33,678 nt of DNA from Aestuariirhabdus haliotis (GTDB lineage Bacteria; Pseudomonadota; Gammaproteobacteria; Pseudomonadales; Aestuariirhabdaceae). Positions 1-8,415 of the stretch are shown piece after piece. A program made the translations under genes and the position numbers. Within the stretch, counting starts at the first letter, position 1; the number at the start of each line of letters is the position of its first letter. Below the pieces are notes generated by a model, which saw nothing but the letters and a program-made list of their open reading frames with translations, did no database searches and had not been told where the DNA came from. The stretch lies in NCBI RefSeq assembly GCF_023509475.1, contig NZ_JAKSDZ010000035.1, forward strand, positions 1-33,678. Direction: 5' to 3'.

Positions 1-502
1 GCGGCGAGACAACGCCGAAGCCTGCGACGGCGGCCCCGAACCTGTGAGGGGTGAGCAGCACTGCTGCGAATCATTCCCGCGCCCTTAAGCTCACACCAAT
101 ACAAAACCTCAATCTCCAAGGGTTGGGGTTTTTTATTGGTCGCCTGGTTGACGGAGCCTACCCGCGTAGCGGGTTCAGCCGAGCCGTATCGCGGCGAGAC
201 AACGCCGAAGCCTGCGACGGTGGCCCCGAACCTGTGAGTGGTGAGCAGCACAGCTGCGAATCAATCCCGCGCCCTTAAGCTCACACCAATACAAAATCTC
301 AATCCGCAAGGGTTGGTTTTTTTTATTAGTCGCTTGGTTGACTGAGCCTACCCGCGTAGCGGGTTCAGCCGAGCCGCATCGCGGCGAGACAACGCCGAAG
401 CCTGCCACGGCGGCCCCGAACCTGTGAGGGGTGAGCAGCACAGCTGCGAATCATTCCCGCGCCCACCAATACAAAGCATTGACCCGCAAGAGTTGGTTTT
501 TA
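1..502. repeat. 190-bp tandem repeat, two full copies and one partial
   Basis: Copies start at 1, 191 and 381, each opening with GCGGCGAGACAACGCC. The first two are about 93% identical (roughly 12-13 differences in 190). The third ends near 502 and lacks 10 bases after GCGCCC. Each unit carries small inverted repeats: CGGCG/CGCCG at its start, a GCAGC/GCTGC element, and CCCGC-GTA-GCGGG. The two full units also contain a T-run of 6-8 after a G-rich stretch. The block begins at the window edge, so more copies may lie upstream. No convincing gene lies here; ORFs crossing it just follow the repeat. It sits just past the 3' end of the crotonase gene. Function unknown. Confidence 0.9.
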
Positions 503-508
503 AATCCG

Positions 509-1423
509 TTATGATCGAGTCACTTTTGAACTGACCAAACCAAAATCGCCATAGGGCTCGTCACGGCTACGTACCGCATTCATAAAGCCCTGTTCCGTCG
601 CCAGTTTCTGAAACGCATAACCTTCGGGGGTATGTCGGGTAATACCGTCGAACAGAGTTCCAATCAATTGGGTGCCGGATAACCCCTGGTTTTCGATATG
701 CTGATTCAGTAGTTTTTTCATCATAATCAGCTGGTTGATGGGCATCATAGCGACCCGTTGGATCAACGATTCAAACACTTCATCCAGCTCACTTCGTGGT
801 ACCGAGTCTATCGCCAGGCCCCACTCCAGTGCTTCGTCACCCGTTAAGCAATCGCCGGTAAACAGCAGACGCTTGGCTCGCATCACGCCGACACGATAGG
901 CCCATAACGAGGTGGTCGGGCTTCCCCATACACGTGCGGGGGGATAGCCAATTTTGGCCTTATCTTCGATAACCAGCATATCGCTGCACAACGCCATATC
1001 GGTGCCCCCCGCCACACAGAAGCCATGCACCTTACAAATCACTGGCTTATCGGCGTGAAACAGACTCATAAAGCCTTTTACATTGCGCGACATCATCTGG
1101 TAATCCAGCATCGGGTCCCAGGTATTCCTGGGGTCATGATTTTTCCCCTGGCACTCTTCTGACAACACAGTATTTTCGGTCCCCTGCGCCGCAAACCCTC
1201 TGGTCTGCTCCGCCGATTCCACCAGGTCGTAACCGCCACAAAAACCGTTCCCGTTGCCACTTAACGCAATCACATGCACCCCGGGGTTGATATCGGCTTG
1301 CTCGACGCAGTGCACCAGCTCTCGAGGTAAGTCCATGGTGATCCCGTTACCGCGCTCGGGGCGATTCAAGGTAATACGAGCAACAGGTCCATCAACCTGA
1401 TAGGTCATTGTCTTTAGTTCCAC
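509..1423 (-). CDS. Enoyl-CoA hydratase/isomerase (crotonase) family protein
   Basis: Crotonase-fold protein of about 304 residues. The N-terminus has the family pattern DGPVARITLNRPERGNGIT. The oxyanion-hole regions are SGNGNGFCGGYDL and VHGFCVAGGTDMALCSD, followed by KIGYPPARVWG. Such proteins act on acyl-CoA thioesters (hydration, isomerisation or hydrolysis); the exact substrate cannot be read. The frame is open to a TTG at 1441, but I favour the GTG at 1421-1423. A GAGGAG ribosome-binding site lies 6 nt before it, and the length then fits homologs that begin about 12 residues before the DGPVAR motif. An ATG at 1429 directly abuts the Shine-Dalgarno sequence and is less likely. The gene is divergent from a PaaX-like regulator across an AT-rich palindrome, so it is probably that regulator's target. 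Confidence 0.85.
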   Translation of the reverse strand: MELKTMTYQVDGPVARITLNRPERGNGITMDLPRELVHCVEQADINPGVHVIALSGNGNGFCGGYDLVESAEQTRGFAAQGTENTVLSEECQGKNHDPRNTWDPMLDYQMMSRNVKGFMSLFHADKPVICKVHGFCVAGGTDMALCSDMLVIEDKAKIGYPPARVWGSPTTSLWAYRVGVMRAKRLLFTGDCLTGDEALEWGLAIDSVPRSELDEVFESLIQRVAMMPINQLIMMKKLLNQHIENQGLSGTQLIGTLFDGITRHTPEGYAFQKLATEQGFMNAVRSRDEPYGDFGLVSSKVTRS

Positions 1424-1443
1424 CGCCATCTCCTCACTCAAGA

Positions 1444-1499
1444 ATATTACATTAAGATTATTGTTTGATTTTTTATGTAATATTTAAGATATTACATAA
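1444..1499. promoter_or_regulatory. Palindromic operator between crotonase and PaaX-like gene
   Basis: A perfect inverted repeat TTATGTAATAT-TTAAG-ATATTACATAA spans 1473-1499. The half-site ATATTACAT occurs again at 1444-1452, giving three half-sites in 56 bp. The region lies between two divergent genes, one a transcription factor, which is the usual place for an autoregulatory operator. The assignment to the adjacent PaaX-like protein is inference; the palindrome is seen directly. Confidence 0.6.
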
Positions 1500-1535
1500 A
1501 ATTCATAATTTGCAAATCTTCGTAATAAATAGGCC

Positions 1536-2369
1536 ATGAACGACTTCAAAGTTAGCCCCAAGAATTTGCTGCTGGGAATTCTGCACACCGGCAATCTCAA
1601 AGCGATGCCCATCAAGGTCATTATCCACCTAGGGGCGCTGTTCGGTTTTAGTTCAAACCTGATGCGGGTTAATGTCACTCGCTTATTGAGCGACGGCGCG
1701 CTGGAACAGGATGAACGGGGGTACTATCGCGCCAGTGGGAAAAATAACCTTATGTCACTGTGGATCGATCGCTGGCATTTGGGTGAGGACCGCAGGCGCC
1801 CCTGGAATCGCAGCTGGTTATTGCTGTGCCTGCCAGGTAAAAAAGCCATTGCCAGTCATAAAGATACCCTCAGGGCGCTGTCCTATATGGGCTTTAAAGC
1901 CTCAAACAGCTCTATGTGGGTTCGTCCATACAACCTTGTGGAATCCCGGCAAATCATTTTCGATCACTTGTTGCAACTGGGCCTGATCGAAAGCGCCGAG
2001 TTATTCGTAGTCTCTGAGGCAAGTAGTGAACGGGAACAGTATTGGCGCGATACGCTCTGGCCGATCGAACAGTACCAACAGAAGTACAAACAGCTGCTCG
2101 ATGAGCTGGAAACCAGCAAAAACGCGATCAAGAAAATGCCGCTGGATCAGGCGGTAGTTGAATCCTTCGTACTGGGCAGCCAGGTTGTCAACACCCTGGC
2201 TATCGACCCGCTACTGCCCGAAGAGATGGTGGATTCCCAGCGTCGCGCCACACTGACCGATGCCATGCGCGAATACGACCAACTGGGTAAGGCGATCTGG
2301 TATGAAAAGATGGCGGAACAAGGGCTGATGGATGCATCGCCCCCCGCTCACCTTAACTTTTTACAATAA
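1536..2369 (+). CDS. PaaX-like family transcriptional regulator
   Basis: Protein of 277 residues. The N-terminal winged helix-turn-helix (about residues 5-70) contains FSSNLMRVNVTRLLSDGALE followed by a wing-like ERGYYRAS, as in PaaX-family repressors. The central part (about 85-165) carries the family's W-x-LL-x-LP and LGFKAS-type segments, and the C-terminal part is helical. PaaX relatives repress acyl-CoA catabolic genes and release DNA on binding a CoA thioester. The neighbouring divergent crotonase gene and the palindrome between them fit that role. The start ATG has only a weak ribosome-binding site (AGG two bases before). Its stop is 9 bases from the convergent end of nirN, with no clear terminator between them. 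Confidence 0.8.
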   Translation: MNDFKVSPKNLLLGILHTGNLKAMPIKVIIHLGALFGFSSNLMRVNVTRLLSDGALEQDERGYYRASGKNNLMSLWIDRWHLGEDRRRPWNRSWLLLCLPGKKAIASHKDTLRALSYMGFKASNSSMWVRPYNLVESRQIIFDHLLQLGLIESAELFVVSEASSEREQYWRDTLWPIEQYQQKYKQLLDELETSKNAIKKMPLDQAVVESFVLGSQVVNTLAIDPLLPEEMVDSQRRATLTDAMREYDQLGKAIWYEKMAEQGLMDASPPAHLNFLQ

Positions 2370-2378
2370 CCACTCAGA

Positions 2379-3950
2379 CTAATGGCTGGTGCCGCGTGAG
2401 TAGGTGGTTTTGTTAAACACGTTATATTTTCCGGAGGGCTTAACCATCGGCAAGCGCTTTACCTCTTCAAGGGTTTCGGCATCGTAAACGATCAATGCTC
2501 CGTCCACATCCCAAATGCTCATCAAGGCATAGCGACCATCCTTGGTGAACTCGATATGAGCCGCTGTTTTACCGGGTACCGGCTTGAGAGTTTTGACAAT
2601 TTCCAACGTGGACTTATCAATCACATGCATTAAATCCTTGTTGGGACCAAAGAACACGTCTACCCAGGCATAGGGCGTCTTTTCATGGCTGCGCATAAAA
2701 AAACCCGGGCCTTTGGTTTTGATGTGCTTGATGGTTTCCCAGCTCTCCATATCGATGATACTGACGGTACCCGATTTCAGGTTGGGTGTAGCCATCACCT
2801 CTTTGCCCTGGTAATCCCAGGTGATGCCCGAACCCAGGTGAGGCATTCCGGGCACATCCAACTCGCCAATTTCACGACGGGCATCCAGAGACAGAATCAC
2901 GCCCTCACCTTCTCGGGAAGCACCAAACAGCAGGCTGTAATCCTGATTAAAAAAGAAGTCATCCAGATAGGTCGAGACCTCAATTTTACGAATCGGGAAT
3001 GGTTCAGGTACCACCACATCGCCCGATTCCTTATTGTAATTGTGCTCCCAGCCAGCAAAGCCAGCAGGAGGTTCGTCCTCATAATTGATTTCCCAGACTT
3101 CTTTGATGTCCTTCAGGGCGGCCACGAAACTATTTCTCGGCGGCGCATTGTAAACCGCGCTTACCCGCGAATGTTTGCCGGTTTGGTCAACCACATCGAT
3201 CACCTTGATTGGCGACAGATCGGCGGTATCCAGAATCACCAGATTATTGGGCAGATAGTTAGCCGCTATCGCGTATCGACCATCACTGGACACCGCCAGG
3301 TTACGAGTATTGATTCCGGCACGCACCTCCGCGACCGTTTTCAGATTGTAGATATCGAACTTGCTGATCCAACCATCACGCGAGGCAAAATAGACATAAC
3401 GGCCGTCCGGAGAATACTTGGGCCCACCATGCAGGGCAAAGTGAGTTTTAAACCGGTGAATAGGCTCAAACTTGTCGCCATCCAATAAGGTTGCGTGATG
3501 ATCCCCGAGCTCCACCACGATAAACAGATTCATCAAGTCAGCATCAAATACCGGTTTATCGCCCAGTTCACCCGCCTGATAAAACAGTTTTTGCGACGCC
3601 TGGATCTGGGGTAACTCCCATTTCGGCGTGTTCGCCAGAGGGGTATAGATCAGATCGGCCAGCGCGGCAATTTGGGCCTCGTCCAACTGCTGGGAAAAAG
3701 CTGGCATCTGGGTGGCTACGCGGCCGTTGCGGATCACATCCAGGGCTTTGTTTTTACGCAGCCGGGAAAGGTTTTCCGGCAGCAGCGCGGGACCGATACC
3801 ACCGGTGCGTTGCGCCCCATGACAGCTGGCACAGTGCTGCATAAAGACGGTTTTGGCATCGACGTCCGTCGATGATTGCTCTGCATTGGCAGGCAAGCTA
3901 TTCAAGGACAGCGTCAACGCTGCGCCCAACATCCACTTGTTTGTGTTCAA
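2379..3950 (-). CDS. nirN: NirN, c-heme/d1-type dehydrogenase of heme d1 synthesis
   Basis: Periplasmic protein of 523 residues related to NirS. The signal peptide ends near residue 23 (PANA). The cytochrome c domain has CASCH at 40-44 and a distal Met-containing TQMPAF. An eight-bladed cytochrome d1 propeller fills the rest (about 135-520). In the characterised pathway NirN oxidises dihydro-heme d1 to heme d1. The start is a TTG: an AGGGG Shine-Dalgarno lies about 6 nt upstream and the signal peptide needs the preceding Lys. It is the last gene of the nir operon, 60 nt after nirE. It differs from NirS of this window in lacking the HPGPGANW and GGTTHLG stretches of the active site, instead having MPHLGSGITW, which fits NirN rather than a second reductase. 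Confidence 0.9.
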   Translation of the reverse strand: MNTNKWMLGAALTLSLNSLPANAEQSSTDVDAKTVFMQHCASCHGAQRTGGIGPALLPENLSRLRKNKALDVIRNGRVATQMPAFSQQLDEAQIAALADLIYTPLANTPKWELPQIQASQKLFYQAGELGDKPVFDADLMNLFIVVELGDHHATLLDGDKFEPIHRFKTHFALHGGPKYSPDGRYVYFASRDGWISKFDIYNLKTVAEVRAGINTRNLAVSSDGRYAIAANYLPNNLVILDTADLSPIKVIDVVDQTGKHSRVSAVYNAPPRNSFVAALKDIKEVWEINYEDEPPAGFAGWEHNYNKESGDVVVPEPFPIRKIEVSTYLDDFFFNQDYSLLFGASREGEGVILSLDARREIGELDVPGMPHLGSGITWDYQGKEVMATPNLKSGTVSIIDMESWETIKHIKTKGPGFFMRSHEKTPYAWVDVFFGPNKDLMHVIDKSTLEIVKTLKPVPGKTAAHIEFTKDGRYALMSIWDVDGALIVYDAETLEEVKRLPMVKPSGKYNVFNKTTYSRGTSH

Positions 3951-4010
3951 GATAACCCCTCACTCACACCTGTTACCGCCAACCGTCTGGCGACCGCACA
4001 ACCTCTGATT

Positions 4011-4877
4011 CTACACGGCTCTTTGTTGCCAGTGCGACACAGCCTCGGCATCATCTAACGACGTCTCTTCTGAAGGCTCCGATTCCTGCTCCAGGGCATT
4101 AATCACCTTACCAATAACGATCAGGGTTGGGGGTTTGATTTTTTGTGCCTGAACAAATTCGGGCAAGGCTTCCAAAGTGGTTTTATAGGTCTGGTGTCGT
4201 TCGGTGGTACCGTGGCGAATCAAGGCCACCGGCGTACTACCCGGCAACCCATGTTGGGTGAGTTCCCGGGACAACACCGGCGCTGTTTTAATGCCCATAT
4301 AAACCACCAGCGTATGGTCTTCTCGGGCCAGGGCCTGCCAGGGAAGGTCGAGCTTATCGTCTTTTAAATGCCCGGTAATAAAGGTGCAACCGTGGACAAA
4401 GTCGCGATGGGTCAGTGGAATACCCGCATAGGTTGTGCAACCAGAAGCAGCAGTAACCCCAGGCACCACTCGGCAAGGCACACCGGCTTTTAACAGCTCC
4501 TGAACTTCTTCCCCGCCGCGGCCAAAAATAAAAGGGTCGCCCCCTTTTATACGCGCCACTTTCTTACCATCCATAGCCTTGTCAACGATCAGTTGATTGA
4601 TCTGATCCTGAGGCAAGGTATGCTGATCCACCTCTTTACCGACGTAGATGCACTCGGCAGAATCGGACACCAGATCCATGATTTCCTGACTCACCAGGCG
4701 GTCATAAACCACGCAATCCGCTTGCTGAATCAGTTTATGCGCCCGGACAGTCAACAACTCCGGGTCTCCGGGACCCGCTCCGATCAATACCACTTCACCC
4801 GGCAGAAACGCCCGACGATTATCCTGGCCTTTTGCCAACAAGGCTTTGGGTTGAAACCTCTTAACCTGCTTGGTCAT
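4011..4877 (-). CDS. nirE: NirE, uroporphyrinogen-III C-methyltransferase
   Basis: SAM-dependent uroporphyrinogen III methyltransferase of 288 residues, which makes precorrin-2, the first committed step to heme d1. The SUMT signature VLIGAGPGDPELLTVRA is at about 30-46, followed by YDRLVS, the glycine-rich RIKGGDPFIFGRGGEE, the VPGVTAASGC stretch and the C-terminal VIGKVINAL. There is no precorrin dehydrogenase/ferrochelatase domain, so it is a stand-alone SUMT rather than CysG. The start ATG follows a GGGGTAGAG ribosome-binding site and lies 28 nt after nirJ. Operon position between nirJ and nirN supports nirE rather than cobA. Confidence 0.92.
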   Translation of the reverse strand: MTKQVKRFQPKALLAKGQDNRRAFLPGEVVLIGAGPGDPELLTVRAHKLIQQADCVVYDRLVSQEIMDLVSDSAECIYVGKEVDQHTLPQDQINQLIVDKAMDGKKVARIKGGDPFIFGRGGEEVQELLKAGVPCRVVPGVTAASGCTTYAGIPLTHRDFVHGCTFITGHLKDDKLDLPWQALAREDHTLVVYMGIKTAPVLSRELTQHGLPGSTPVALIRHGTTERHQTYKTTLEALPEFVQAQKIKPPTLIVIGKVINALEQESEPSEETSLDDAEAVSHWQQRAV

Positions 4878-4905
4878 ACTCTACCCCGTCTATTCAATTC
4901 CTGGC

Positions 4906-6156
4906 TCACTGCACGTCTGAGCGGCTTACGCTCGACTGCTGTCCCGCTTTTTCCACCGGATTTAACAGCAATGACGTATTGATCGTATCGCTGTCCCCCG
5001 CCTGGCCATAGTCTTCGGGTAAGCCCACTTCCTGATTTTCCAGATAGCAACCGGGGTCTTCCCCCCAGTGATCACCATCGAAACTGAATGCACGTACCCG
5101 GGTATTGCCACCGCAAACCGACAGATAAGTACAGTCTGCACAACGCCCCTTAACGGCGCGCGGCTTCTGTCTTAACCCGAGCATTAATTCATCATCGGTA
5201 TTTTTCCAAATATCGGAAAACGGTCGCTCTTTGACATTACCCAGATGGTGATTCCACCAGAAGGTGTCTGGATGCACATTCCCCAGATTATCGATATTGG
5301 AGATATTAACCCCGGAAGAATTACCGCCCCATCGGTCCAGATGCGCTCGCAATAAAGCTACACGATCAGGGAACTTGCGCTCAGCCCAATGCAGCAGATA
5401 AACACCATCGGCATCGTTGTTGCCGGTAACGTATTCCGTGTGCTTGCCAGCACACACATCATCCCAGGCCCGATCAAACAACAGGTCCATGGCTTCTCGT
5501 GTCGTACGAAAATAGGCATCGCCCTTGCGATTGCGCTTGCCTCGGCCGGAATAATTCAAATGCGACAGGTAAAACTTTTCGACCCCGTGGTCGTCCATGA
5601 TGTCGAGCAGTGCGGGTAAATCCTTGCTGTTCTCCTCGGTCAGGGTAAAACGCCACCCGGCCTTAATGCCATGTTCGCGGCAGAGTCTGATTCCATTTAA
5701 AGCCGCATCAAATCCACCCTGCATCTGGCGAAATTCGTCGTTGTAATCCCGCAGGCCATCGATGCTGATGCCGACATAATCAAACCCTACCTCGGCAATC
5801 TGTTTAATGTTGTCCTGATCAATCAGGGTGCCATTACTCGACAAGCCAACATAAAAGCCCATGGCTTTGGCCCGCTTGCCGATCTCAAAAATGTCGGGTC
5901 TGAGCAGAGGTTCCCCTCCAGACAGAATCAATACCGGCACACGAAAGCTTTTCAGATCATCCATTACAGTAAAGACTTCCTCGGTGGTAAGCTCACCGGG
6001 AAAATGGGTATCTGCTGAAATCGAATAACAGTGCTTGCAGGTCAGGTTACATCGGCGAATCAGATTCCAGATCACAACCGGACCCGGTGGCTGGCGATGC
6101 GGACCGACCGGGGTTTGATCATGAAGGATCTTCATATATTGACTGATACGAAACAT
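4906..6156 (-). CDS. nirJ: NirJ, radical SAM heme d1 biosynthesis protein
   Basis: Radical SAM enzyme of 416 residues. The [4Fe-4S] motif C36-x3-C40-x2-C43 (RRCNLTCKHCYS) is followed by SGGEPLLRP at 79-87. The C-terminal SPASM-type region has C339, C342, C348 and C370, able to hold a second cluster. NirJ removes two propionate side chains from 12,18-didecarboxysiroheme during heme d1 formation in the cytoplasm. The start is 2 nt after the nirGH stop, indicating translational coupling. The last 40 residues after the final cysteine are polar and probably flexible. Confidence 0.93.
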   Translation of the reverse strand: MFRISQYMKILHDQTPVGPHRQPPGPVVIWNLIRRCNLTCKHCYSISADTHFPGELTTEEVFTVMDDLKSFRVPVLILSGGEPLLRPDIFEIGKRAKAMGFYVGLSSNGTLIDQDNIKQIAEVGFDYVGISIDGLRDYNDEFRQMQGGFDAALNGIRLCREHGIKAGWRFTLTEENSKDLPALLDIMDDHGVEKFYLSHLNYSGRGKRNRKGDAYFRTTREAMDLLFDRAWDDVCAGKHTEYVTGNNDADGVYLLHWAERKFPDRVALLRAHLDRWGGNSSGVNISNIDNLGNVHPDTFWWNHHLGNVKERPFSDIWKNTDDELMLGLRQKPRAVKGRCADCTYLSVCGGNTRVRAFSFDGDHWGEDPGCYLENQEVGLPEDYGQAGDSDTINTSLLLNPVEKAGQQSSVSRSDVQ

Positions 6157-6158
6157 CG

Positions 6159-7187
6159 TTAGGTCGCCTCAACTCTTGCATTGGGTTTCTCTGAAGATTC
6201 AACCGGAACCGAACGGGCAATCCGCAAACCTTTCTTCTTGAGAATCCTGGTGCTGTATAGAACATCACACGCACGTAGGTCATCACCGAGCAGCTGCTTT
6301 ATCTGCTCGATATCTTCTGCCACGTCTGACTTGTTTTTCCCGTGAACCATCGCAAACAGGTTATAGCTCCAGTCGGGTAGATGCCGGGGTCGATGATAAC
6401 AATGAGTCACACTGGGCAAGGCACCCACTTTGGTGCCCAGCTCGCGTATTTTTTCATCCGGGACATCCCAGACGGTCATGCCATTGGCGGTATAGCCCAG
6501 CTTGTAATGATTGGGCACAGCCGCAATACGACGAATAATGCCGCAGGCCAGCATGCTTTCCATGCGCACCATAACCTCTTCAGAGCTGGTACCCATGGCT
6601 TCTGCCAGCTTGTGGTAAGGGCGCGGCACCAATGCCAGACCTTCCTGACTCAAGGTGACCAGCTCCCGATCCATCTCGGTCAAGTCACGTGTGGGTCGGT
6701 CAGGCCTGACACTCACATTGGGTTTGGTATCAGCCTGTTTTTCTGACAGATCAAGATAGAATCCGACATAGAACTCTTCCAGCTTGGGCATGTTGTACAC
6801 CGGGTAACCGCTTTGCTGTTCGATACGCTCTATCGTTTTCTCAAGCTGCTCTTGCTCTTCGGTGGCCAGCACAAACCACATATTCAATTGATGGTCTCGC
6901 TGGTAATTATGAGCAATTTCCGGAAACGCATTGACGATCTCTGTCACCTGATCGAAGTCTTGTTCAGGGATGGACATCGCCGCCAGGGACAGTGCTCCGC
7001 CCATGCGCTCGGCGTGATACATAGGACCAAACCGGGTCAGAACTTTTTCCTTTAACAGGGTATCGATTCGATCAATCAGGCTGCTTTCTGTTATGCCAAG
7101 ATCTTTGGCAACCACGGCGAAAGGGTATTCGCATACTGGAAATCCGTATTGCAGCTTGTCTATTATCTTCTGATCCATGGCTTCCAT
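6159..7187 (-). CDS. nirGH: NirG-NirH fusion, siroheme decarboxylase subunits
   Basis: Protein of 342 residues made of two AsnC/Lrp-like siroheme decarboxylase modules. Module one (about 1-150) has YGFPVCEYPFAVVAKDLG, a helix-turn-helix-like segment and YQRDHQLNMWFVLATE. Module two (about 170-330) has GLALVPRPYHKLAEAMG and HRPRHLPDWSYNLFAMVHGK, as in NirH/NirL. In Pseudomonas aeruginosa NirD, NirL, NirG and NirH are separate proteins of about 150-175 residues. The set decarboxylates siroheme to 12,18-didecarboxysiroheme. The ATG overlaps the nirDL stop by one base (TGATG) with GGAG seven bases upstream. The assignment of the first half to NirG rather than NirD rests on gene order. Confidence 0.85.
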   Translation of the reverse strand: MEAMDQKIIDKLQYGFPVCEYPFAVVAKDLGITESSLIDRIDTLLKEKVLTRFGPMYHAERMGGALSLAAMSIPEQDFDQVTEIVNAFPEIAHNYQRDHQLNMWFVLATEEQEQLEKTIERIEQQSGYPVYNMPKLEEFYVGFYLDLSEKQADTKPNVSVRPDRPTRDLTEMDRELVTLSQEGLALVPRPYHKLAEAMGTSSEEVMVRMESMLACGIIRRIAAVPNHYKLGYTANGMTVWDVPDEKIRELGTKVGALPSVTHCYHRPRHLPDWSYNLFAMVHGKNKSDVAEDIEQIKQLLGDDLRACDVLYSTRILKKKGLRIARSVPVESSEKPNARVEAT

Positions 7188-8380
7188 CAGACCGCTCCCA
7201 TTCGATTAACAGGTTGTCCCGCGCGTTCCAGCAATGGGCAGCTCATCAGGTGTGGAAGATCCTCAATCCTGGCATCAACCAGCTTGGTCGACGCGCTATC
7301 CTGTTCCGGAGCCAAGGTATACAAACCACCCTTTTGCTTATACTGGCGAGTACTGAACAGCACAGCTTTGGGTGTCGACTCCAGTTCTCCGAGCTTAACA
7401 AGCCGTTCAATATCCTGGGCGACACTTTCTCGATCTCGACTGTGGATCATGCAATAAAAATTGTAGGGCCAATGCGGCAAGTGCCGTTTGCGTTGATAAC
7501 ACAAGCTGACCAGACCGGATTCCTTGAAACGTTCTCCAATTACATCGACCTTCTGTTCTGACACATCCCAGACCACCATGGCATTTTGAGTAAAACCCAG
7601 ACGGTGATGATTACTGACTAACCCCAAACGCTTGATCAAGCCGCTATCGAGCCAATCACGAATGGTATTGATCACGGCATACTCATCATCAATCCCCAGC
7701 ATTTTTGCCAGGGTTGCGAATGGCTTTGCGGTAATTGGCAGACCATCCTGAATAACCGCGCGCAGTCGTTGCTGATTGTCGGTATCGAGTGAAGCCTGCA
7801 ATCTGACATCATCCACGTCCAGGATTTTAGGAGCCTGCCTGGAAGGCACCGGGGAATGACTGAAACGTCTGCCCTTTGTACGATCGGTACCAACATGGAA
7901 ACCCAAATCAATGTGATAGGGTTTCTTCATCGGCAAACGTAAAATCAGAAAACCAATTTCAGATTCCATGCGCTCCAGAACCTGATTTAGATGCGTTTTC
8001 GAAGGCGCAGTCACCACAAACCAGAGGTTATAGCTGTGCTCACGGCCGTAGTTATGATTCACCTCTGGGTAACTATTAATTTGCTCTGCAACCTGCTCGA
8101 CACGCTCGGCAGGCACACTCACCGCGGCCAGCAAACTGGCACCTGCACGGCTGTGTTCGAAGACCGGGCCAACACGCGTCACCACGTCTTCATTTTTCAA
8201 TGCTTGCAGTTTGGCCACCAGATCTGATTCGCTGCAGTCAAGTTCTTTGGCCATGATCCTGAATGGCCGGGGATCGAGGGGAAAGCCACGCTGATAACGC
8301 GCCAGCAAACGGCTGGTCAATTCATCCAGACACGGATCTTCAGTGGCCTTGTCATTGACGATTTTCGTTTCGCAATTCAT
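7187..8380 (-). CDS. nirDL: NirD-NirL fusion, siroheme decarboxylase
   Basis: Protein of about 397 residues. The first AsnC/Lrp-like module (about 18-165) has RGFPLDPRPFRIMAKELD and YGREHSYNLWFVVTAP. The second (about 200-355) has GLPITAKPFATLAKMLG and QRKRHLPHWPYNFYCMIHSR. This is the NirDL layout, also known as a natural fusion in other denitrifiers. With NirGH it would carry out siroheme decarboxylation. I chose the ATG at 8378-8380 because AGGAAGG lies about 7 nt before it; the frame is open to a GTG at 8404. A polar linker of about 30 residues joins the halves, and a C-terminal tail of about 40 residues is extra. Confidence 0.85.
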   Translation of the reverse strand: MNCETKIVNDKATEDPCLDELTSRLLARYQRGFPLDPRPFRIMAKELDCSESDLVAKLQALKNEDVVTRVGPVFEHSRAGASLLAAVSVPAERVEQVAEQINSYPEVNHNYGREHSYNLWFVVTAPSKTHLNQVLERMESEIGFLILRLPMKKPYHIDLGFHVGTDRTKGRRFSHSPVPSRQAPKILDVDDVRLQASLDTDNQQRLRAVIQDGLPITAKPFATLAKMLGIDDEYAVINTIRDWLDSGLIKRLGLVSNHHRLGFTQNAMVVWDVSEQKVDVIGERFKESGLVSLCYQRKRHLPHWPYNFYCMIHSRDRESVAQDIERLVKLGELESTPKAVLFSTRQYKQKGGLYTLAPEQDSASTKLVDARIEDLPHLMSCPLLERAGQPVNRMGAV

Positions 8381-8415
8381 ACGCCTGCCTTCCTGTCTAT
8401 TCACTCTTCAATTCA

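Noticed and set aside
51-441. ORFs on both strands within the 190-bp repeat
   Set aside because: They arise from repeated GC-rich sequence and have no start signals or recognisable product.
2685-3488. Plus-strand ORF of 267 codons inside nirN
   Set aside because: It is antisense to a well-recognised d1-propeller gene and its translation shows no known motif or promoter.
2379-3950. Second nitrite reductase instead of NirN
   Set aside because: It lacks the HPGPGANW and GGTTHLG stretches of NirS and occupies the NirN position at the operon end.
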